Shown here: piece by piece, positions 12,601 to 23,300 of the stretch
Layout of the letters: every line of letters starts with the position of its first letter
Numbering within the stretch: the stretch's first letter is position 1
Origin: Acanthochlamys bracteata
Taxonomy: Eukaryota > Streptophyta > Magnoliopsida > Pandanales > Velloziaceae
Direction: 5' to 3'
DNA length: 64,000 nt
Assembly (NCBI GenBank): GCA_019914995.1
Contig: CM034132.1
Coordinates: 5,603,501-5,667,500 of the forward strand
The notes under the pieces: model-generated
Told to the model about the DNA's origin: nothing
The model's input: only the letters and a program-made list of their open reading frames with translations
Databases searched by the model: none
Program-made: the position numbers and the translations under genes

Positions 12601-12800
12601 TCATCTCAATTGTTTATCTCGTCAAGCTAATCGCGTAGGTGCTTTGACCTTAGCCTGGTTTGGGTCAATTTCGGGTTGATTCGTATTTGACTCGAAAACT
12701 TAAAAAGTTTTGGACGGATGTGGGTTGACTCGAAATTAACCTGTATAATTATTTATATAATATATATTATCTAATGATTAGAAAATATTTTGAACAATTG

Positions 12801-12836
<36 letters not shown>
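12801..12836. repeat. (TA)n microsatellite
   Basis: An uninterrupted TA run that borders the foldback MITE on its left. Related runs lie at 13245-13294 and 19899-19911. Confidence 0.9.
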
Positions 12837-12839
<3 letters not shown>

Positions 12840-13243
12840 AGGGATAGAGGCATTCTCTTTTTAAGGACACTTTCGGGCACTCCCTCCCTGATTTATGGCC
12901 GGAGTGACTTTCAAATTCAATCTCTACCGTTGGATATGAAGAATTATGAGTTAGAAACCTACCCATAAATTTTCAGCTCAATCGGATCACGAATTCACCT
13001 CTATTCGATCACTTGATCAAGATGATAGAAATGATACAACATATATATTTTTAAGTTTTCTTACTTTCTGTCATCTTGATCAAATTATCAGATAGAAGTA
13101 AATTCGTGGTCCGATTGAGTTGAAATTTTATGGGTAGGTTTCTAACTCATAATGTTTCATATACAATGGTGGAAATTGGAGTTGGAGGTCACCCCAGCCA
13201 TAAACCGGAAAGAGAGTGCGAGGGAGTGCCCCTATCCCTCTCC

Positions 13244-13244
<1 letters not shown>
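12837..13244. mobile_element. Foldback MITE flanked by (TA)n, Micron-like
   Basis: A 408-bp element that is almost entirely an inverted repeat: left arm 12837-13030 (AGGAGGGATAGAGGCA) and right arm about 13060-13244, with shared words such as TGAGTTAGAAACCTACCCAT and GATCAAGATGA in opposite orientation, around a short loop. Both ends abut TA runs. Rice Micron elements are known MITEs found inside (TA)n; similarity here is by architecture only. It encodes nothing; short frames through the TA tracts are artefacts. Confidence 0.8.
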
Positions 13245-13297
<53 letters not shown>

Positions 13298-13346
13298 AAG
13301 ATATGTACACATTGTGCACTGTTCGTGCACATTGTGTACATTGAAC

Positions 13347-13378
13347 CTCAGCTGTTCGATTATGATCGACCGGCTGAG
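13347..13378. repeat. Subterminal hairpin 1, left arm of the MULE
   Basis: CTCAGC..GTTCGAT and ATCGAC..GGCTGAG pair as a palindrome. The right arm carries the matching palindrome at 19818-19849, where pairing is better (ATCTCAGCCG with CGGCTGAGAT). Such structures could bind transposase or form cruciforms; that role is inference. Confidence 0.7.
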
Positions 13379-13408
13379 ATTCACGCGCTTAATAACGCGG
13401 GTGTGATC

Positions 13409-13450
13409 CCATAGAAGGGCACGCTCGGTAATTCGCATGCCATTCTACGG
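13409..13450. repeat. Subterminal hairpin 2, left arm of the MULE
   Basis: CCATAGAAGGGCACGC and GCATGCCATTCTACGG are inverted copies around a short AT loop. The right-arm equivalent is at 19745-19787 (CCCGTAGAAGAGCACGC with GCGTGTCTTTCTACGAG). Confidence 0.7.
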
Positions 13451-14209
13451 AATGAAGTTATATATATATATATTTTTCTTCATTTCTTCCCTGCTCTGCT
13501 TCGGCTTTCTTCTTCGCGCTCCTCCCTCGCGATTGCCCCGCCCGATCGATCTCGGCGCGATTTGGCGATCGTCGGCCAGCGTTCTCCCTCAAATCATCTC
13601 TTCTCTTTGATTCTTGTCCTATTTTTTCATTTCGCGCAGCCGATCGAAACCCCTAGCACCGATCACCGCGGTGAAACATCGTCGTTCCGGCCAGTGTTCG
13701 TCAATCGGCGAGTAGAAACTGTAATTTCTCTCCCCCGCTTTCTTCTAATCGTGCTCAGTTGATCAATTTCGTCGATTGAGGCACCGAGCACCTTCTCGGC
13801 ACTGGCGGGATCCGGTGAGCTGTATTTTTTTTTTTTTTTTGTTCAGTTTCATCAATTTAGTTCCCATTTGATCAATTTCACCTAATTTTTCTTGAATTTT
13901 TTTGTCAGCTCGGCTCAGCTTTGACAGTAGCGGAGAAGAAATTGCAAGTATTTGATCACAATTCAAATTGCAGGTATTTAATCTTAATTTATGTTTGATT
14001 TCAATTTCCTTTTTCATCCCGTAGATTCTAATTCTAATATAAAAAAAAATTCATATCGTTCCTCTGTTTTTTGCAAATGAACAGATAAAGTGAACATTGC
14101 AGAAGTTAACGGAAAATGAAGAGTCTCCTGCTTTTCTTATATATATATATATATATATATATCTTTTTATGATTTTGTGAATTCGGTTGTTGAAGCTATC
14201 CAGCCTGGA

Positions 14210-14890
14210 CAATGAAAATGTCTAGTGAAAGTTTTTTGTGATTTATAAAGGTTGTTGATGTTAATTGAATAGTCCAGTGAATGTTCTGGTTAATTGTAAT
14301 AGTCCAGAAAGTTGTTGCTATGGCTTGGATTTGAATGGAATGTAAATGGTTTTGACATTTATAGTGAATGTAATTGTTCTCTTCACGTGAATGCATCAGT
14401 GAATGCTCACTTCAGAATGCATATGTTCTATTTGAGTGTATGTTTGAACAGAACAGAATATTTGAATGCATCTCAATGTTCTATGTGAATGAATGTTTGA
14501 ACAGATTAGAACCTTTGAATGCATAAGTGAATGTTTGCTTTAGGTGAATGCTCATTACGACTATATTCGAGTAAATGTTAAATTTGCTTTTCTGTGAATG
14601 TTCTATGAATGCTTTAGTAATGTTTTGTTCAGGTGAATGCTCATTGCGAGCTATGTGATTATGAATGTAATGCTCAAATGTGAGCTAATACAAGTGAATG
14701 CAAGTGTGAATGCTCATTGTGAACAATGTAATTGTGAATGTAATGTACAAGTGGAACTGTTTTAGTGAACGCAAGTGTGAGCTAATACAAGTGAATGTTC
14801 AAGTGTAAATGCAATGCTCAAGTGAGCTATGGTTAGTGAATGCAAATATGATCTATGTTAAAGTGAATGCTTATGTGGGAATGCTATATC
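14210..14890. repeat. Degenerate GTGAATG array inside the MULE
   Basis: Irregular repetition of GTGAATG, with AATGTTC, AATGCTCA and TTGAACAGA words. A diverged opposite-strand counterpart (CATTCACTGAT, ATTCATTCTTCGAAC) lies at about 18790-19060 just inside the right arm, so it behaves as a subterminal extension of the inverted repeat. Confidence 0.7.
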
Positions 14891-14894
14891 TTTA

Positions 14895-15720
14895 TAAAAT
14901 ATATTATTTTTTTTATTTCATTGCTTTTACTGTTTTTATTTTTCTATTTTATTTTACACTTTTATTCATTGTCTTTTTTCATCATTATTTTTATTTTATT
15001 TTTTAATTTCACTGTTTTTTTTTCACTTTCCCATTTCACTCTTTTTTTATTATTTTTTTCACTTTTTTTTTTCACTGTTTCTTTTTTATTCTTTTTATTT
15101 CACTATTTTTTTTTCATTGTCTGTTTTTTTCCGACTTGTCCATTTCACTGTTTTTTTTATTTCTTATTTTCACTGTTTTTTTAAATATTTTTTTCACTTC
15201 TTTTTTTCACTATTTCTTTTTCAATTTTTTATTTTACTGTTTTTTATTTTCTTATTTTCACGTTTTTTTCAATTTTTTTCATTTCTTATTTTCTCTGTTT
15301 GTTTTTCACTTTTTTATTTCACTGCTTTTTTTCACTGTTTTTTTTCATTGTCTTTTTTCGCTATTTTTTTTGCACTTTTTCATTTCACAGTTTTATTATT
15401 ATTTTTTGACTTTTTTTTCATTTTTTTTCACTTCTTTGATTTTTTCCACTGTATTTTTTTCATTGTCTTTTTTGACTTTTCCATTTCACTATTTTCTTCA
15501 TTATTTTTTTACTGTTTCTTTTTCATTAATTTTTTTCACTTTTTTTTCACTATTTCTTTTTCATGTTTTTTATTTCACTGGTTTTTTTTATTATTTTTTT
15601 CACTGTTTTTTCTTCCACTTTTCCCATTGCACTGTTTTTTTCATTTTTTTATTTCACTGTTTTGGCTTAACTCTCTTTTTATTTCACTTCATTTTTTCAA
15701 TTCAATTTTTTTTTTCACTG
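14895..15720. repeat. T-rich array with CACT punctuation
   Basis: About 820 bp of near-pure T and C on this strand, built from TTTTTCACTG-like units. It is low-complexity and has no counterpart at the right end of the element. Long frames through it (phenylalanine, serine, leucine) are compositional artefacts. Confidence 0.85.
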
Positions 15721-16059
15721 TGTGGAAATACAAATAAAAAATATAATAATTAAATATCACGGTTGCATATAACAAATTGCTTCCTAATACAACTTAATAA
15801 GATTGGATACAACATCCAAATACTTCCAAAAATGTCAAAATAAATTTATGATCTTACTCTAAATGAACAGCTGATTCTTCTTCTTCACTAGTATCTTCGC
15901 ATTCACCATCATCTCTATTTTTGTCCTCAGCATCATCTCTTTCAAAAAAACTATCAATTAAAAGTGATGACAAATGTTAAGAAAAAGTTTAAATTAAAAA
16001 ACAAAAGGTATGTTACTAATCAAACCTAAGCAAATAATTTACTTACTTGTCTTATTCTT

Positions 16060-18436
16060 TCTATTTGTATTTTCAGGACAATTTCGTTTGTCGTGTTGAA
16101 CACCGGATTTGTTATAATACGCACATTTTCTACATGTCTTTGCTTTGGCTTTTGCTATGGCTTTCTCTAAACTTATTTTTATTCTTCTATTACTTTTGTA
16201 AATAGTTCATTCTTTTATTCTTCTCTTAATTTGTGAGATATGAGCATTCAATAGCAAAACTTGAGATGCATCAAACGTGGCTTGTAAGTTCTCATTGACT
16301 TCACATGAGCCGATAACTAGAATGCTAACATGGTCATTAGCTTTTCTTATTTCTCTGAGCCAGAGTGCTGCTTCTTCTAATTCTTTCAATAAAATTTGAT
16401 AGCACTCATCAGTTTCAGCGGCTTCATAAACCAATTGGTTGCAAACCATCTGTAGTTGGGTAGTTCTTAATAACTCAGCATTCTCATGCCCACTTATAGA
16501 TCGACCATCATACTTAACTCTATATTTGTTTACCTCCTTCTTCCACCGCTGAAGAATAAAATGATCTGGTATCTCTATATCCTGACTGAGGAAAACCTTC
16601 ACAAGATATCCATAAGGAATTTGCATAAATTCAAAAAGCTTGCATTCACGATTACTTTTTTTTGTTGTTGGATTGAACTTCACCTTCCACTCACGCCGAT
16701 CACCTTCCACTCGAGATTTATAATATAAGTCGTGTAACCGTCACAACCCTTCTCATCGTCATGCAACACATACACAGTTTGAGCTTTTTCAAATTCTTCT
16801 TTAAATCTATCATACACACTTCTCGTGTACACTTCTGCTGCACTTTTCAATACAAATGCATTCTCGTCAACAATGCGGCACGAGTGTTCACTAGTATAAT
16901 CTTCTTTCTTTTTTTTCTTAATAATTTTACTCAAACACTTTTCATTCTTCAATACAAACTCTCGAAGTGTTGTTGTCGATTGAAAAACATTTTTGTGAAT
17001 ACCATTCATACCTTCGAAGCGTCTAGTAGTGTTCATGCCGGCATAGAAAGTATCTAATTGATAGACGGGTGCCCATTTTTGTCTAATTTCGTATATTTCT
17101 TGGAGCCACTTATTCTCCTACAATTCATATGTACACAATAATTTCTTCCACCGAATCTCAAAAGTGCTAGGACTATAACTTTCCCTAATACACCTCTTGA
17201 TGTCTTTCTTTAAATTTGAGCTTTTGAAATACACATGTGAAAACTTTTCTGCAAATTTTTTCATAATATGCTACAAACAAAATCTATGTCGTGTGTTAGG
17301 GAATACCGCAGCAACAGCTGCAGTCATAGCTCTATCTTGATTTGTAATGATTGAACATGGAGCATCACCGCCCATAGCCGCAAGCCATGTCTCAAAAAGC
17401 CAATGAAAGGATTCTTCTGTATCATTTAAAAGCAGTGCACAACCAAACTGTATTGACTACATGTGATGATTAACTCTAGTGAATGGTGCAAATGGCATTT
17501 CGTAGACATTCGTGCGGTATATGGTGTCAAAAAATACCACATCACCAAAATACTGATATTGTGTGCATGGTCTACCATCTATCCAAAAAAACTTAATTGC
17601 CCTTGCCTCTTCATCCATCTGTATTACATAAAAAAAATTTGGGTTTTCTATACTCTTCTTTTTAAAGAAATTAAGGGCTGCGGTAGCATCGCCGCTGATA
17701 GGTTTTTTATATTCCTTCGAACGGCACAAATGATTCTAACAGTCTCTATCATCAAAACCGTTTAGAGGTCCGTCAAGTATATCTGCAATCTTACTGACGG
17801 GTATGCCTTCATCACAAAATGAGCCAATCAATATCATATCTGCAACGGACATATTTTTGCAGACAAGCATACGCATTCTTTTCGCTGGACTAACTAGGTC
17901 GTGAGTTTGCTGACCTTCATAACCTACCACTTCCCACATTTCATTAAGTTGCTTTTTCAATCTCATTGTTGTAGAGCATCCGCATTTCGCCGTACTTGTG
18001 TTTCATTTTTTTTTGACTTCTTTCTCGAATCCGTCATTTGTCTTTTGCGATCCCTGGCTTCTGTGATTTCCATAATGATCGCATATCATTTGACAAATAG
18101 TGACTTTATCAGAAAAAGCTCGTGTCTTTTTCGTAGATCGGGTAACGGCGCTAAATCACACGGCTTTTTCATAATTGATATAGAATTGTTTAACAGCTTT
18201 AAGACTTTCAAATGTCATCCCTAAATACGGTGACTTGTCATTCTCGTTGCATATATTTGGAGTTGGACGAGAAGAACCGGTTTGAAAATCTAAAATTCAA
18301 CAACAAATAAAAAAGAGTAAGCAATATATTTCAAAAATCTATAGTGAATGAAATATAAAATCGGGAATTCCATATCTTGAACGTGGAATACCTGTGTCAA
18401 AATGAGCCATTGGAGAGGAAGAGGAAAATAAGGACA
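16060..18436 (-). pseudogene. MULE transposase of the FAR1/FHY3 type, decayed
   Basis: FAR1-type MULE transposases cut and paste the element; domesticated relatives are the light-signalling factors FAR1 and FHY3. Reading the minus strand: possible start ATGTCCTTATTTTCC at 18436, with a candidate small intron (donor after ACACAG, acceptor TTTTAG near 18290); the FAR1 DNA-binding region (SPYLGMTFESLKAVKQFY at about 18228-18174, then MRLKKQLNEMWEVVGYEGQQ at 17966); the catalytic core (GDVVFFDTIY; TNQDRAMTAAVAAVFP; RHRFCL.HIMKKF; RFEGMN), holding the expected D, D and E; then a C-terminal ORF at 16710-16207 and a knuckle-like CAYYNKSGVQHDKRNC near 16100 that lacks its second cysteine. In-frame stops occur in the FAR1 domain (after YEKAV), after NHHM (near 17458), after RHRFCL and after LLCTYEL, and the frame changes around 16690-16710. 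It looks non-functional. Confidence 0.8.
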
Positions 18437-19898
18437 TGAAAAAAAAAATTAAAAACAGAGAGGCAACAGGGGGCTGCAACACACAGAGAGTTTCTTCCCG
18501 CTCAAAACAGAGAAGAAGAGGAAGTTTCCAACGGGAAAAAAATAGCATGCCAAAATGAATGATAGAATTACCCTCTATAAGTGGTATCTTGTTTGGTTTG
18601 CTTTCATAATTTTTTCTGTTCCTTCTTCAGTTTTTTCTTTGCTACTGGATGAGTTTTTCAACCCACATGCGTATAGAATCCATTCCATACACAGGTATAT
18701 TGCAATCTTAATCTTAATAATCCAATCCATTCCATTCAAAGCTATATATGATTTTCACCAAATCAAACATTTTTTGAACAAACACAAAACTTTTTTGTTT
18801 CATATAACATAATATTTCACTGAAGATTACATTCACTGATCCAACAAACATTCATTCTTCGAACAAAAGTAGAAGCTTTTATTTCATATAACAAACATTA
18901 CATTGCATTCATCAATGATAGCATACACTGATACATTACATTTTTCCAACAAAAACAAAGCATTCACATAGCATCGTCTTCATTGATGCATACGTTCCAT
19001 AAATGATACTAGTACATTCCTTTCACGGATCAGTGAGCTTCAACAATATTCATTCTTTGAATCATAAAAAAACAAAAAAAGAAACATAAGAAGAAATAAT
19101 CATCGGCGTTTGCAAAGGCTCTTCGCCGCCACTGTCAATGCTGAGCTGAAAAAGAACAGAGGAACAATATGAAATTTTTTTTTCTATTGGAATTAAAATC
19201 AAACACATGAAAAGAAAATTTAAAATCAAATTGAAATTGAGATCAAATACTTGCAATTTCTTCTCCGCCACTGTCAGAGCTAAGCCGAGCTGAAAAAAAA
19301 AAAAAAATTAGGAAAAGAATGCAATTAGTAGAATCTTGATGAAACAAAAAAAAAAAAAAAAAAACAGCTCACCGGATCCCGCCAGCGCCGAGAAGGTCCT
19401 CGGTGCCTCAATCGATGAAATTGATCAACTGAACACAATAGAAGAAGGCGGGGAAGAGAAATTACGGTTTCTGCTCTCCGATTGACGAACACCGACTGGA
19501 ACGACGATGTTTCACCTCGGTGGTAGGGGTTTCGATCGGCTGCGCGAAAGGAAAAAATAGGACAGGAATCGAAGAGAGGAGATGATTTGAGGGAGAACGC
19601 CGGCCGACGATCGCCAAATCGCGTCGAGATCGATCGGGCGGGGCGATCGCGAGGGAGGAGCGCGAAGAAGAGAGCCGAAGCAGAGCAGGGAAGAAATGAA
19701 GAAAAAAAAAAAATAAATAAATAAATAAATATATATAACTTCATCCCGTAGAAGAGCACGCGAATTGCCGAGCGTGTCTTTCTACGAGATCACGCCCACG
19801 TTATTGAGAGCGTGAATCTCAGCCGGTCGATCATGATCGAACGGCTGAGATTCAATATACGGTGCACGAACAGTGCACAATGTGTACATATCTTACTC

Positions 19899-19911
19899 TT
19901 ATATATATATA
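19899..19911. repeat. (TA)n tract at right end of the MULE
   Basis: A short TA run immediately outside the right inverted repeat, the partner of the TA run at 13245-13294. Confidence 0.7.
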
Positions 19912-20246
19912 TTAACTTGTCCTATTTTGATTACTTTTTCATTTAATTTAGAAATTTTATCAATATTAGTATTTTCATTTTTTAGATATATCATAATCAG
20001 TAATTTTTATATTATTATTAGAAATTATTATTTATAATTTTTATTTTAATAATTTTAATTATTAAATAGGTTGATTTAAATTTGATCTGATTATTAAATA
20101 GTTTGAGTTATGTTGATAATTTAGCGCTATATAAATATATATGTCAAATTATAATTGAACGATTTTATCCCTATTATTATATGGGTCAACTCGAATCTGA
20201 CATATTAATTTATTTTGCGGCTCTTATTTGTTTGTTTCGATTTCAG

Positions 20247-20390
20247 CAAAAAACAAGGATCATGAGCTCCGGCAGAAGAATGAGTCCGATTGGTTGAACC
20301 AGCTCAAGGAACTCAATTAATGGCGAGCTCTCTCTTCCGTGTTGCCAAAGTCCTCGACGGCACTCCCAACACACTCACGATATAAACCTC
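20247..20390 (+). pseudogene. RPL35: 60S ribosomal protein L35 (uL29) gene fragment
   Basis: RPL35 is a universal large-subunit ribosomal protein at the exit tunnel. From 20255 the plus strand reads KDHELRQKNESDWLNQLKEL, the N-terminal helix of RPL35 (usual form KVHELRQKxKxxLLNQLKxL). After a stop (TAA at about 20318) the family sequence resumes in another frame at 20321 with SLFRVAKVLDGTPNTL, close to the usual LLRVAKVTGGAPNKL. Just before it is TTTCGATTTCAG, a good intron acceptor at the place where plant RPL35 genes have their first intron as I recall, so this is not a processed copy. The remaining two thirds of the protein was not found. Stop, frameshift and loss of the 3' part make it a pseudogene. 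Confidence 0.75.
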
Positions 20391-20399
20391 TCACTGTGT

Positions 20400-23300
20400 C
20401 AATGCTTTTTGATCTTTTTCTTGATTTCCTAAAAGAAGTAGTAATATAAAATTTTTGTTTGATTTAAGAGCAAGGTTATGAGAAAATTGATTGCATAGGT
20501 GTTGATGATGATCTCATAAAACAGAAGTCCGCTTCGAGGAAATGTATACTTTGATCCTGCATAAAAGGCTTAATGCCGACGCTGTTTGATTTCTGAAGAT
20601 GTACGATTGATAGTTATAGGAAATTCATAGTGCAAAATGTGTCTAAGTATCGTTTTTTTTAAAAGCTTCCCTAAGGTGAATGTTTTGGTAGCAAGTAGTT
20701 TGTATGATGCTTGTTGTTTGGCCCTATTCTCCTTTACAAAGCTCTTTGGTTGCAATTTTGCAGCCACCAAAAGTATATCCATATCACAACCTGCATGTCG
20801 AACATGTAGGGAAGCCATAGGAGCAGTCTCTGAATTCTTCAACTTGTTATGAAATCATGAATAATATAACTATGAAATTTATCTATTAATTTGTTCCTTT
20901 GTCAGTAATTTTAGTGACATCTTATCTTTAAAATACATAAAACTTGCACTTCTTTTCCTGGATGTCTTTACACATCTCTCTATATGCTATTTCTAAATAG
21001 CATTTTACTTTCAAGTGGCTGGTTTGCTGATGTTCTTCATTAGTATGGCGGTGGTCTGAAATCACATTTACTTGCTTCTTTCTATAGCCATCAAAACATA
21101 TACCGAGTTTGACCTGAGGATCGACCCGGTAATTCAATGTGTTAATCGGTGATTCGGTAGTTTTTTTGGGATCGATGCGCAAATTATGTACGACAACTAT
21201 GACCAGAAGAAGATCCTTTTCATTAAACCAAAGAAAAGAGAGAAAGAAAATTATTAACCCAATTAACCATCGAAGGTAGATGATTTGGTCGTAATAAAAG
21301 AAGAATAGTTAAGATAGTTCCACTCTCTTTGAAAATAGGTCATCCTTGAAATAAGATGGAATTATAATTTAAAAAAATGGGCTTAACTGGATTTTATTTC
21401 TTTGTTATTCTTATCGGCAAACAACAGGAGGACCCTACAACTACACTGACAAGAAATTGATGCAGAAAGCATTATAATATTTTTATTTAGTCATGATCTA
21501 TATAAAAATATTGTACTTGATAATGAAGGAGAAAAATTGTTCTCTTTATTTTTCAGATTAAAGACCGCAATATAAGTAACAGAAATTTAAAATCTATAAC
21601 ATGGTTCACTGCAAGTGTCCGCAATTGAATTCTTGTTATTCATTACAGAATATATCAGACAATTTTTAGTAGAAACGAAAAGATAAAAAGAAATTTCAAA
21701 TTGTGGTGTGGCTTTTTTTGGGTTGGTTGAGGTTGAGAGTCTTATTTGAATTTTTGCTTCCATTTTCCAAAATAATGACCATATATGTCAAGCTTGAAGC
21801 TGCAGGAAAGCGAGTAGCGCACCAAAATGGACTTACCGAAAAGCTCGTTAATTCTAGGAAAGCTCGCAAAGTTTGTCTAGATTTTAAAAGAGTAGCTAGA
21901 ATTCTAAAGGTTGAAAAATCTTCCCTGTGAATATTTAATAAATATTTGACAGTGTTTTTTTGAACTTATTTTATCTCTTTCTAAAATATTATTTTCTAAT
22001 AAAATTTTGATACTTTTTTATTTTTTAAAATGAGAAGCTAAACAAATTCTAGATTAAAAAAATTGAAAGTAAAAACATCTTAAATTCTTTTTTTATTAAA
22101 AAAAAAAGCCAAACATAAATTTGTGATCAGGTAATAAGGATTATACAATCGTGCAAAAGGAATTAATTTCATTTTGTGACATCCTAGTATTCACACTCAT
22201 ATTACAATTACAACAATAATATTCACCCGTAATTCTAGATCACTTAGTAGTATTTGCACCTCGAAATTTGGATAAAGATAATCCAACTTATAAACGGACT
22301 TCATTAAAGAAAAATTTAAATGTGGATGGAAGTTCAATAGAATATAAATATGATTACTGAATCTTTTAAAAATGAAAAAGAAAAAAAAAAAGCAAGAACT
22401 GAATTGAAAGCTACAATAAAATAAATTTTTTTTCAAAATATTCTATTTTGATAGTATTTTAGATCAAATTGATATGTGGTTCACATAACCAAAAATATTT
22501 ACATTTCTCAAATGTTGTAAACTATTTATCCGCAAACTTTATTGATTATTCATCCCACTTTATATTATCACATTAATCCTAATTTAGTTCATAGTCAAAA
22601 TTAAAGTGGATGAAAATTTGATACAAAAATAGAAATAAGGAAATCAAGCTATGGGAATTCAAGCCATACAAAAACTTTCTTGCATTTAGCCTACTTAGAT
22701 TTTAGGCCCAACAATTAGGGTAATAGTTTATGATTGGGCTGAAGCCCAACAACGATAACACAAAAGAGATATAGGAGGCCTTCTCTATTAACAGCAACAA
22801 ATGATTAGACTCAAATTACTCCGCTACTTTTCTATTAGCTATTATGAATTCGATAATCTGATAACGAAATTCATAGATATGATTTTTCATTTCTCATTAT
22901 TATTATCGATCCAATCTTTAATTGTAAGGTAATTGACTAATTTTTACTATTGTTGACAAATGCCACCGCTATTTCTTGGAGCTAGTCGACCGAATGTGAG
23001 CGAAACTTTTCAATTTGTAATTAAAAGTATAGATGAGTTATTACTCCTTTCGTAGCGAGTTTCTTTCGATCTTAATTGACATTTGTTTGTCACTTTGTTT
23101 GCTCTTTATGTTTTTTTCACAATTCCAATTTGTGTGATGTCTTCGACAATTTGCAATTCATGTTGAAGATAGGAATTTCTGAACTCGCTATTGGTTTTCC
23201 GTTGTTCGATTTGAGAGCACGGCAATTTTTCTAATTCATAGACTTTTGCCTTTTCCTTGTGCTCATGGGTGTGGACTGGATTAAAGTTACTTTTGAAAAT

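Larger units (their letters stand above)
13295..19897. mobile_element. Mutator-like element (MULE) with long terminal inverted repeats
   Basis: Left arm about 13295-14095 and right arm about 19100-19897 are inverted copies starting AGTAAGATATGTACACATTG; across the GC-rich part (13560-13720 against 19470-19630) roughly nine in ten bases agree by eye. Between the arms, from left to right, are a GTGAATG array, a T-rich array and a decayed FAR1-type transposase on the minus strand. Both outer ends run into TA repeats, so the usual 9-bp target duplication cannot be told from the microsatellite. The arms are GC-rich in an AT-rich setting. On the minus strand the right arm has GATCCGGTGAGC, which could be a donor, so the arm may supply the promoter and leader of the transposase. 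With several stops in the transposase it is probably immobile on its own. Confidence 0.85.

Noticed and set aside
12774-13438. Several short frames with tyrosine-isoleucine runs on both strands
   Set aside because: They translate (TA)n microsatellites and the arms of a foldback MITE.
14867-15753. Overlapping frames of about 105-206 codons rich in phenylalanine and serine
   Set aside because: They run through a T-rich CACT array; open frames follow from composition, with no family motif.
19325-19759. 144-codon minus-strand frame
   Set aside because: It lies in the right inverted repeat of the MULE and starts in low-complexity sequence; the left arm does not keep the same long frame. It is more likely promoter and leader sequence than a gene.
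22157-22990. Possible LTR starting TGTGACATCC
   Set aside because: No matching end, target duplication or primer site was found.
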